Source: a bacterium | GTDB taxonomy: Bacteria > Patescibacteriota > Minisyncoccia > UBA6257 > 2-01-FULL-56-20 | Reading direction: 5' to 3' | DNA: 5,722 nt | NCBI GenBank assembly: GCA_021780545.1 | Contig: JAJXYP010000049.1 | Coordinates: forward strand, 1-5,722 | Shown here: piece by piece, positions 1-5,456 of the stretch | How the letters are laid out: each line of letters starts with the position of its first letter | How positions within the stretch are numbered: position 1 is the first letter of the stretch | Translations under genes and position numbers: made by a program | Notes under the pieces: generated by a model | Told to the model about the DNA's origin: nothing | The model's database searches: none | Seen by the model: the letters and a program-made list of their open reading frames with translations, nothing else

Positions 1-1
1 C

Positions 2-448
2 ATTCCCGTAACTTCTTTCCCCGTGGGAGGCGCTTTTACCCTGATCCGCGATTCCGGCACGGCAAACGTCACCCAGATCACGGTAACGGCATCGGGAACC
101 CTCAATGCAAACACCAATCTATCAAACCTGCTCCTCTATTATCAGCAGGCGTCAACCTGCGCCACCTCTTCGGTCCCCGGAGGAGCCACTCCTTTTAACA
201 GCATCGGATCCTCATTTAACGCCTCGGAGCAGGCCGTCGCCACGGGCACCATCCCGGTTGGCACCTCCCAGATCTGCGTCTATGCAACCGTAAACATCGG
301 CTCCGGCGCCGGCTCCGGCCAGACCTTCCAGTTTGAGGTGGCGAATCCCTCAACCGACCTCCTCGTGAGTTCCGGCGGCATCGCTCCCGCCACCGCCGTA
401 GCCATTCCCGGGGTGACGGCGGTGCCTGTCACGACACTCACCGAACAG
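2..448 (+). other. N-terminal beta-rich domain of the large surface protein (partial)
   Basis: About 149 residues with alternating hydrophobic and Thr/Ser strands, including GGAFTLIRDSGTANVTQI, NLSNLLLYY and QTFQFEVANPSTDLLV. It ends in a linker (PGVTAVPVTTLTEQ) leading into the first repeated domain. It holds two cysteines (codons at 158 and 275), which could form one disulfide. It does not share the FxLQY or YCFRM signatures of the four following domains and so is a separate domain type, probably Ig-like. Its upstream boundary is outside the window. Confidence 0.5.
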
Positions 449-3106
449 GACTTCGCTTTCTATAAAAACACCGACGCGCTGCAGCCGACGTCTTCGCTCG
501 CGGCACTCGATGCGTCCGCGACGAATATCGTATCGGGAGAAATTCTGCGTATCCGGACCAACATCGCCGCGGGCGGCGCGGCGTTTGCGACCTCTTCGGA
601 GGCCTTCAAACTGCAGTATGCGCCGCTCGGAGCCGCCACCTCCTGCTCGCTCGTCCCGGCGCTCGATTTCTCGGATGTCGGCGCGTTCGCTTCGACGACG
701 CCTTGGATCGGATACAGCAACGCGAGCACGACAAACGGCGCAACGCTTGCCGCAACGCTCCTCCCGAGTTCTACCGTGCCGGAGTCCTATGTCGAGGAAA
801 ATCCGTCGCCCGCGAACCCCGCCGCCATACCGCTGGGCGGACTTGGCGAATGGGATTTCGCGGTGAAAGATAATGACGCCTCTTCAAGCGCCGCATACTG
901 TTTTCGCATGGTAACCTCCGCCGGCGTTCCGCTCGACGCTTATGCAAACTACCCCGAATTGCAGACGGTGCCGCCAGCAACCTGGCGCGCGCCGGAAGAT
1001 ACCCCGACGAGCACAATCGAGGATACAAGCGTCCGTCTCCGCATTGAGATTTCGAACAACGGCAATACTGCCGCGAGCGGCACGTTTCAGCTTGAGTACG
1101 CCACCTCGACGGCGGGTCCCTGGTCGACGGCGCCCGTTGACCCGACCTGTTCCATTACCTCTTCGGCGTTTCGCGTATGCCAGTCGAATTATTTTGCGGA
1201 TCTCGATCCCACGCACAACGAGCTGACACCCGCAGCGGCAACTTTCATCACCGGCTATATGCTGCAGGCGACGAACCCGGCGCCGCTTCTCGCGCTGAAC
1301 GTCAATCAGTTTACGGAGCTTGAGTGGAACATCCAGGCAACCGAGGGTGCGTCGTTCGGCCAGACGTATTATTTCCGGACGACCGACGCCGGCGTGCCGA
1401 TCGGCACCTACAGCGTGTATCCGCAGCTGACGGTCGTTGCCGCAAGTTCCACCTTCACCCAGAATTACTACCGATGGTACGTGAATGCGGACGCGCTTAA
1501 GCCAACCGATCCGTGGCCGCCCGGCGCGGTCGACCTCGGAGAGAACATGCCGATTACGGCGAGCGACAGCCCGCCCATATCGGGCACGGCGCTCCGTCTT
1601 CGCATGTCCGTCATTGTCGGAACCGCAACGCTTCCGACATCGACGCAGGATTTCAAGCTGCAGTACGGAACAGCGACGTCAAGCTGCGGGGCAATCACCA
1701 GCTGGACCGATGTCGGTCAGCCGGGCGGTGTCGGCGCGTGGCTTGGATATGTGAATGCGGGTGTTACGAACGGTACGCCGCTTTCGACCAACCCGCCGAC
1801 CGCCGGGGATCTCCTGCTTTCGGTATCGAACCGCGCGGGCGTTTATACGTCGGCGAATCCGTCGTCGGCGAATCCGTATAAATCGCTCATCGGGGACAAT
1901 ATCGAGTATGACTGGTCGCTCCAGGACAACAACGCGACGTCATCCGCGTCGTATTGTTTTCGAATGGTGGAAAGTTCCGGCACGCCGCTTGCCGCTTATA
2001 CCTACTACCCGACGCTCACGACTGCGGGCTTCAATCCGGAATCCGCGAACTGGCGGTTCTACGACGATGAAAACGACGAAACGCCGGTGGTGCCGCTTGC
2101 GAACGAGAACAGTTCGCCGTCGAATATTACGAACGGCAACATTATCAAGCTTCGCGCGGCGGTTGCGGAAACAAACGGCGTGGCGGGAAACGACGTGAAA
2201 TTCCGCCTTCAGTATTCTACCTACGGCGACTTTTCGCAGAACGTTTCGGATGTTGCGGAAACCGGCAGCTGCTCCGGGTCATCCGGTTGGTGCTATGCGA
2301 CCAGCACCGGCGGCACGGACAACGCCGTTATCTCGACCGCAGTTCTCTCCGATTCAAATGCTTGTTCCAGCGGCGTGGGACCGGGCTGCGGCACGCATAA
2401 CACCTCCGGCGTAAGCTCCTCGACATTTACGCAATCGGCGGGCGCCATTACCGAATACGAATTCACGATCGTAGGGGATGGCGCCACGGCGAACACAACC
2501 TACTTCTTCCGGCTGGTGAATGCGGCGAGCGGAGCGCCGGTGCCGCTCTACGCGACATCGACCTACCCCAGCCTGGTGACGGAGGGATCGATTCTCACAT
2601 TCACGGTTGGCGGTCTTCCGCAGGGGACGAGTACCGACGGCGTCGTGACCAATATCCCGACTTCGCCGACGGGGATTCCATTCGGCACGCTTGCGCTTGC
2701 GACAAGCACGATGGGGGCGCAGTCGCTCGAGGTGAGCACGAATGCTTCGAGCGGCTACGAACTGTATGCGTTCGAAGATCAGCCGCTCACGAACGGCAAC
2801 GGCTCGACGCTCCCCGGCATTGCCGCGTCGAATTCCAGTCCGCAACCGTGGTCAACCGCCTGCAGCGCGACATCGACGGCGTGCTTCGGCTATCATCCGG
2901 GAAGCCCGGTGCTCGCCGGCGGTTCCACGCGGTTTTCCGCGGACGACAGTTATGCCGCGATGACGTCGACGCCGGCGGAAATCGGCTACAGCGGCGGCCC
3001 AGCCACGACGACGATCGATGTCGTGTACCGCGCGGAAACCGGCGTGGCCCAGCAGGATGGATCGTATCAGGATACTATTGTATATGTCGTAACGCCGACT
3101 TTCTGA
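2..3106 (+). CDS. Large secreted multidomain beta-sandwich surface protein, 5' partial
   Basis: The frame is open from base 2 and the protein has no signal peptide here, so the true start lies upstream; the GTG at 23 is internal (codons for IPVTSFP precede it). About 1,034 residues remain. In order they are: a beta-rich Thr/Ser/Gly domain (2-448), four related domains of 153-186 residues (449-970, 980-1438, 1466-2023, 2048-2584), and a distinct C-terminal domain (2588-3103). The sequence is rich in Thr, Ser, Ala and Gly with many ATST/ATSS tracts, as in exported adhesin-like or S-layer-like proteins. All 14 cysteines fall in even numbers per domain. There is no LPXTG signal and no transmembrane helix, so attachment would have to be non-covalent, probably through the C-terminal domain and the two membrane proteins encoded next. 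Thr and Ala codons shift from ACC/GCC near the 5' end to ACG/GCG later. The exact family is not recognised; a surface role is inferred. Confidence 0.85.
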   Translation: MPVTSFPVGGAFTLIRDSGTANVTQITVTASGTLNANTNLSNLLLYYQQASTCATSSVPGGATPFNSIGSSFNASEQAVATGTIPVGTSQICVYATVNIGSGAGSGQTFQFEVANPSTDLLVSSGGIAPATAVAIPGVTAVPVTTLTEQDFAFYKNTDALQPTSSLAALDASATNIVSGEILRIRTNIAAGGAAFATSSEAFKLQYAPLGAATSCSLVPALDFSDVGAFASTTPWIGYSNASTTNGATLAATLLPSSTVPESYVEENPSPANPAAIPLGGLGEWDFAVKDNDASSSAAYCFRMVTSAGVPLDAYANYPELQTVPPATWRAPEDTPTSTIEDTSVRLRIEISNNGNTAASGTFQLEYATSTAGPWSTAPVDPTCSITSSAFRVCQSNYFADLDPTHNELTPAAATFITGYMLQATNPAPLLALNVNQFTELEWNIQATEGASFGQTYYFRTTDAGVPIGTYSVYPQLTVVAASSTFTQNYYRWYVNADALKPTDPWPPGAVDLGENMPITASDSPPISGTALRLRMSVIVGTATLPTSTQDFKLQYGTATSSCGAITSWTDVGQPGGVGAWLGYVNAGVTNGTPLSTNPPTAGDLLLSVSNRAGVYTSANPSSANPYKSLIGDNIEYDWSLQDNNATSSASYCFRMVESSGTPLAAYTYYPTLTTAGFNPESANWRFYDDENDETPVVPLANENSSPSNITNGNIIKLRAAVAETNGVAGNDVKFRLQYSTYGDFSQNVSDVAETGSCSGSSGWCYATSTGGTDNAVISTAVLSDSNACSSGVGPGCGTHNTSGVSSSTFTQSAGAITEYEFTIVGDGATANTTYFFRLVNAASGAPVPLYATSTYPSLVTEGSILTFTVGGLPQGTSTDGVVTNIPTSPTGIPFGTLALATSTMGAQSLEVSTNASSGYELYAFEDQPLTNGNGSTLPGIAASNSSPQPWSTACSATSTACFGYHPGSPVLAGGSTRFSADDSYAAMTSTPAEIGYSGGPATTTIDVVYRAETGVAQQDGSYQDTIVYVVTPTF
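449..970 (+). repeat. Domain repeat 1 (subtype A) in the large surface protein
   Basis: This 174-residue unit opens with DFAFYKNTDALQPT. It continues through LRIRTNI, FKLQYAPL, a Cys (codon 644), W-I-G-Y-S-N with TNG, and NPSPANP. It closes with EWDFAVKDND, AAYCFRMV (Cys codon 899), GVPLDAY and YPELQT. Nearly every one of these blocks recurs in the unit at 1466-2023, so the two are the same subtype. A beta-sandwich fold is inferred from the strand pattern. Confidence 0.75.
980..1438 (+). repeat. Domain repeat 2 (subtype B) in the large surface protein
   Basis: This 153-residue unit opens with TWRAPED and continues through VRLRIEI, FQLEYATS, ELEWNIQA, TYYFRTTDAGVPIGTY and YPQLTVV. It keeps the overall scheme of repeat 1 (LRxR, FxLxY, E-aromatic-strand, YFR, YPxL). 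Tyr replaces the Cys of YCFRM, and instead it has two Cys ten residues apart (codons 1148 and 1178). It matches the unit at 2048-2584 better than its immediate neighbours. Confidence 0.65.
1466..2023 (+). repeat. Domain repeat 3 (subtype A) in the large surface protein
   Basis: This 186-residue unit opens with YYRWYVNADALKPTD and continues through LRLRMSV, FKLQYGTATSSC, WTDVG, WLGYVNAGVTNG, NPSSANP, EYDWSLQDNNATSSASYCFRMV and YYPTLTTA. The paired cysteines (codons 1685 and 1955) are in the same places as in repeat 1. Even the DNA around YCFRMV is nearly identical between the two copies (1954-1970 against 898-914), which points to an internal duplication. Confidence 0.75.
2048..2584 (+). repeat. 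Domain repeat 4 (subtype B) in the large surface protein
   Basis: This 179-residue unit opens with NWRFYDDENDETPVV and continues through IKLRAAV, FRLQYSTYGDF, a cysteine-rich insertion, ITEYEFTIVGDGATANTTYFFRLV, GAPVPLY and TYPSLVTEG. As in repeat 2, the YCFRM cysteine is lost (YFFRL). Two local Cys pairs are present instead (codons 2270/2291 and 2363/2387). The acidic opening (DDENDE) is not seen in the other units. Confidence 0.65.
2588..3103 (+). other. C-terminal WxL-like / surface-anchoring domain of the large protein
   Basis: This 172-residue domain is unrelated to the preceding repeats. Landmarks are LTFTVGGLPQG, GIPFGTLALATST, QSLEVSTNASSGYELYAFEDQPL, PWSTACSATSTACFGYHP, TRFSADDSYAAM, IDVVYRAETGVAQQDGSYQDTI and the terminal strand VYVVTPTF. 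The order (FGT, then V-x-TNA-x-SGY, then a final GSYxxTIxYxVxPxF strand) resembles the C-terminal domain of many Patescibacteria surface proteins. It also resembles, more distantly, the WxL cell-surface domain, whose last strand ends in WTL. No W-x-L is present; Y-V-V sits at the matching place. Anchoring is inferred from position and from the DUF916-like neighbours. Confidence 0.5.
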
Positions 3107-3110
3107 TATG
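3104..3110 (+). promoter_or_regulatory. Stop/start junction without Shine-Dalgarno (translational coupling)
   Basis: The TGA of the large surface protein (3104-3106) is followed after one base by the ATG at 3108. The 20 bases upstream contain no purine-rich Shine-Dalgarno match. Re-initiation by ribosomes finishing the upstream gene is the simplest explanation. The same strategy appears at the next junction. Confidence 0.6.
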
Positions 3111-4154
3111 AATTATTTTAATCACGAAATAAGTCGGTGGCGCGGCGGATGGCGGACGGCCGCGGCGATTGCCATGGTTGCGCCGGCGGCGTTGTTTGCG
3201 CTCCGGGCGGTACCGGCCAAGGCCGCCGATTTCACGGTTGCGCCAGCGGTGATCGACGGCAATGGCATCCCGAATGACATTTTCAGTTATACGCTGACGG
3301 TGACCAATACGAGCGGCCGGCTTGAAAACGTGTTCGCGTCCGTTTATGAACTGACGGCGGCGGGCGACCAGGCGTTCGTCGATCCGGCAACCTCCGACCG
3401 TCCCGCGCTCCTCGCCGATTGGATCGGCATCACGCGGGGCGCGATGCTGTTTCAGCCCGGTGAAACGAAGAAAATTCCGGTGACGGTGACCATCAATCCG
3501 TATGCGACCGCCGGCGATTATCATGCCGTTATAGCGTTTGTGGCCGGCGACACCCGCGCCGCTGCGGAAGCGAATCTGAACGGCGCGCCGCAGGCGCTCA
3601 TAAATTTCACCATCGCTTCAGACGCGAAAGAACTGCTGCAGCTCGCAAGCTTCGGTCCGTCGCGGCATTTTTATTCGAGTTTTCCGGTGTCCGTCGATTA
3701 TGCGATTAAAAATATCGGCGATGTACCGTCGACGCCCGGCGGTTCGGTCATTTTCTATGACGGAATCGGGCACGAGCTTGGTTCGGTGCCGGTGAATCCG
3801 GCAAACGGCGCCATTGCGCCGGGAGCCACGCAGTCGTTTACCGCGACGTGGGGCGGCAGCCATGCGATGGGGCAGTATCGCGTCGGCATCCAGGCGACGT
3901 ACGGCGCGGCGGATGCGCAGCTATCCGACGAAGCGCTGTTCTGGGTGCTGCCGTGGCGGCAGCTGCTCACGGTGTTCCTGGCGCTCCTGGCTGCCGTGGT
4001 TATCGCGGCGTCGCTGTTGCACCGATCGTATCTGAAACGGCATCATCGCAGGCGGCAGCTGATCGAGTCGCTCTTGCGCGCGCGGGACAATAAGCACGTC
4101 GTCGATCTCCGGCATCCGGGGAGTCATCCGGACCGCGCCAATCGCCGATCATGA
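3108..4154 (+). CDS. Membrane-anchored DUF916/WxLIP-like protein (first of two paralogues)
   Basis: This 348-residue protein begins with a signal peptide. It has a basic n-region (R10, R12, R16), a hydrophobic core at about 17-32, and AKA at 37-39 as the likely cleavage site. Starting at M23 would lose the basic n-region, so 3108 is preferred. Residues 41-165 look like the DUF916 (WxLIP peptidoglycan-binding) domain: paired beta strands with NTSG, W105, PGE at 117-119 and GDYHAVIAF at 136-144. Residues about 170-277 form a second beta-sandwich with FYSSFPVSVDY and NIGDVP at 202-207. FWVLPW at 278-283 directly precedes one transmembrane helix (about 286-304) and a basic tail with VVDLR at 331-335. 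It has no cysteine. The protein would face outward and be held in the membrane, probably to bind or present the large secreted protein. It is paralogous to the next gene, with which it overlaps by an ATGA. The family call rests on motif memory. Confidence 0.75.
   Translation: MNYFNHEISRWRGGWRTAAAIAMVAPAALFALRAVPAKAADFTVAPAVIDGNGIPNDIFSYTLTVTNTSGRLENVFASVYELTAAGDQAFVDPATSDRPALLADWIGITRGAMLFQPGETKKIPVTVTINPYATAGDYHAVIAFVAGDTRAAAEANLNGAPQALINFTIASDAKELLQLASFGPSRHFYSSFPVSVDYAIKNIGDVPSTPGGSVIFYDGIGHELGSVPVNPANGAIAPGATQSFTATWGGSHAMGQYRVGIQATYGAADAQLSDEALFWVLPWRQLLTVFLALLAAVVIAASLLHRSYLKRHHRRRQLIESLLRARDNKHVVDLRHPGSHPDRANRRS
4151..4154 (+). promoter_or_regulatory. ATGA start/stop overlap between the two DUF916-like genes
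   Basis: The ATG at 4151 overlaps the TGA of the upstream gene at 4152-4154. No Shine-Dalgarno-like purine run precedes it. A second in-frame ATG lies at 4157, so initiation two codons later is also possible. The overlap implies co-translation of the two partner proteins. Confidence 0.65.
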
Positions 4155-5329
4155 TTATGAAAAAAAACATTACAAAGCAACGGTTGGTTCGGCGGCGTGG
4201 CCGGCCCGGGCGCAGCCGAGCCGCAACAGTCGCGGCTGCTGCGGGTTTTATGATTGCGCTTATGTTTTTTGCCGCGCCGCTCCTTTCGCGGGCCCAGTCG
4301 GCGGACACGACATCGATTACGATTACGCCGCCGTTTTTCAGCCTGCGGGTGAGTCCCGGCGACAGCTGGTCGAGTTCGATCAGGGTGGTGAATACGAATC
4401 CGGGAGCGCTTCCGGTCACTGCCGAGGTGATGGGATTTGCGCCGTCCGATCAGGAGGGACATGGACGGTTCATTAACCCCTCATCGCTTGCGAGCGACAC
4501 CGATGCGCTCGCGAATTGGATCACGCTGCCGCAGCCGAACATTGCGGTTCCGAGCGGAGCCGCCGCCGAGCTGCCGTTTTCGATTGTGATTCCCCGGGGT
4601 GCTTCCCCGGGCGGGCATTATGCGGCGATCCTCATCGGTACTCAGCCGGGTAACGCGTCCGGCGGCGGTTCGCGCGTCGGCGTATCAAGCTTTATTTCGG
4701 CGCTGATATTCGTGACGGTTTCGGGCGACATCCGCGCCGACGGGAGCATCCGGGAATTTTCAACCGACCAATCGTTTTACGAAAAGCCGGATGTCAATTT
4801 TTCGGTGCGGTTCGCGAACACCGGCAATGTGCAGCTTCGCCCCGTTGGGCAGATTCAGATTTATAACGCTTTCGGACAGGAACAGGGGGCGATAGGCATC
4901 AATCAAAGCGGCGAGTTTGGTTACGTTTTGCCGTCGAGTTCGAGAATTTTCGATGAAAATTGGCAGGGGCCGGACAGTTTATGGAATATCGGGCGGTATA
5001 CCGCCGTCGTGACGCTTGCCTACGGCGATAATGGCATCAAAAGCGCCTCGCAAACCCTTACTTTCTGGGTGCTTCCCATCGGGAAGCTGGCCGAAGACGC
5101 CGGGCTGGCGCTGGTTGTGATCGGCGGATTTATCTTCTTCCTTCGGCGGTATATCCGGAAAACGCTTGAGCGGGAAATGGGCGGTGCGACGCGAACCGTT
5201 CCGAAGCGGCAAGCGATTGAAGACGCTCCGGTTCCGCCGCAATCGCCGCGAACGATTCGGGGCGAGCCGCCGCAGCGCGGAACGCAGGATGATGTTGTCG
5301 ATCTTCGTCGGCGCAATCGCCCCCGGTGA
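4151..5329 (+). CDS. Membrane-anchored DUF916/WxLIP-like protein (second of two paralogues)
   Basis: This 392-residue protein begins with a long, very basic n-region (RRRGRPGR near residues 14-21), a hydrophobic core at about 24-45, and a likely cleavage after A48 or A51. The mature part starts with SITITPPFFSLRVSPGD, then WITL at W123, a beta strand ELPFSIVIP, and GGHYAAI at 154-160. This combination is typical of the DUF916 (WxLIP peptidoglycan-binding) family. A second beta-sandwich (about 190-300) carries FYEKPDVNFSVRF, NTGNV at 223-227 and IGRYTAVVTLAYG. FWVLP at 305-309 precedes one transmembrane helix (about 313-331). A proline- and arginine-rich cytoplasmic tail of about 60 residues ends with VVDLR (382-386) and RRRNRPR. 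It has no cysteine. It matches the preceding gene in domain order and short motifs, so an ancient duplication is likely. Its proposed role is partner or anchor for the large secreted protein. Confidence 0.8.
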   Translation: MIMKKNITKQRLVRRRGRPGRSRAATVAAAAGFMIALMFFAAPLLSRAQSADTTSITITPPFFSLRVSPGDSWSSSIRVVNTNPGALPVTAEVMGFAPSDQEGHGRFINPSSLASDTDALANWITLPQPNIAVPSGAAAELPFSIVIPRGASPGGHYAAILIGTQPGNASGGGSRVGVSSFISALIFVTVSGDIRADGSIREFSTDQSFYEKPDVNFSVRFANTGNVQLRPVGQIQIYNAFGQEQGAIGINQSGEFGYVLPSSSRIFDENWQGPDSLWNIGRYTAVVTLAYGDNGIKSASQTLTFWVLPIGKLAEDAGLALVVIGGFIFFLRRYIRKTLEREMGGATRTVPKRQAIEDAPVPPQSPRTIRGEPPQRGTQDDVVDLRRRNRPR

Positions 5330-5343
5330 TGATGGCGCGACGA
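5305..5343 (+). other. Imperfect hairpin across the end of the operon
   Basis: TCGTCGGCGC (5305-5314) can pair with GCGCGACGA (5335-5343), giving nine base pairs with one bulged G and a 20-nt loop containing the TGA stop. No T-run follows, so this is not a canonical intrinsic terminator. It could be a 3'-end stabilising structure, or chance in GC-rich DNA. Confidence 0.2.
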
Positions 5344-5366
5344 CTGAGGATAGCATCTTGACTCCC

Positions 5367-5375
5367 TGTGGATAA
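5367..5375 (-). promoter_or_regulatory. DnaA-box-like 9-mer (perfect match on the minus strand)
   Basis: TGTGGATAA on the + strand is the exact reverse complement of the consensus DnaA box TTATCCACA. It lies in the only intergenic gap of the window, about 30 bases upstream of the -10 element for the gene at 5457. A second, near-perfect copy follows 22 bp later in the same orientation. Binding by DnaA is inferred from sequence only. Confidence 0.4.
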
Positions 5376-5382
5376 ATACCCC

Positions 5383-5408
5383 TTGAAGAGTGGATAACTT
5401 GTTATGAT
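5383..5408 (+). promoter_or_regulatory. Extended -10 promoter for the gene at 5457
   Basis: TGTTATGAT (5400-5408) fits the extended -10 pattern TGnTATAAT with one mismatch. TTGAAG at 5383-5388 is the best nearby -35, but its 14-bp spacing is short, which suits a promoter that depends on the extended -10. Transcription would start near 5415 and give a leader of about 42 nt. The -10 is embedded in a small palindrome, TTGT-n6-ACAA (5399-5412). The AT-rich setting contrasts sharply with the GC-rich flanking genes. Confidence 0.5.
5389..5397 (-). promoter_or_regulatory. Second DnaA-box-like 9-mer (one mismatch)
   Basis: AGTGGATAA is the reverse complement of TTATCCACT, one base from the DnaA-box consensus. 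It sits about two helical turns after the first copy and would overlap the -35 to -10 spacer of the promoter. Both copies are preceded by CTTGA (5357 and 5382), so a longer imperfect direct repeat is present. Confidence 0.3.
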
Positions 5409-5456
5409 ACAATGAACATAAGTCGAAACGCTTAAATTTTTTAACGAGCATCGCGT

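Noticed and set aside
23..25. GTG as the start codon of the large protein
   Set aside because: The frame is open upstream to base 2. No Shine-Dalgarno or signal peptide follows, and the sequence begins in the middle of a beta-rich domain.
2354..2845. 163-codon minus-strand open frame inside the large surface gene
   Set aside because: The composition is Arg/Ala-rich with no domain, and it lies wholly antisense to repeated domains with strong protein-level conservation on the + strand.
2551..2880. Recurring ATST/ATSS-coding DNA words as a nucleotide-level repeat
   Set aside because: The matches are short and scattered and follow from the amino-acid bias (Ala-Thr-Ser). They do not form a regular array or a CRISPR-like structure.
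3075..3524. 149-codon minus-strand open frame opposite the start of the first DUF916-like gene
   Set aside because: It is Arg/Gly-rich with no motif. The + strand gene has a signal peptide and domain matches across this region.
4190..4225. Twin-arginine (Tat) signal in the second DUF916-like protein
   Set aside because: The n-region has several arginines (RRRGR), but they lack the S/T-RR-x-F-L-K context and lie well before the hydrophobic core. An ordinary Sec signal peptide fits better.
5420..5442. Possible intrinsic terminator before the gene at 5457 (small stem followed by T6)
   Set aside because: The stem would be only about five pairs with a bulge, and three A residues separate it from the T-run. 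It lies between a good promoter and the start codon, so it is more likely an unstructured AT-rich leader.
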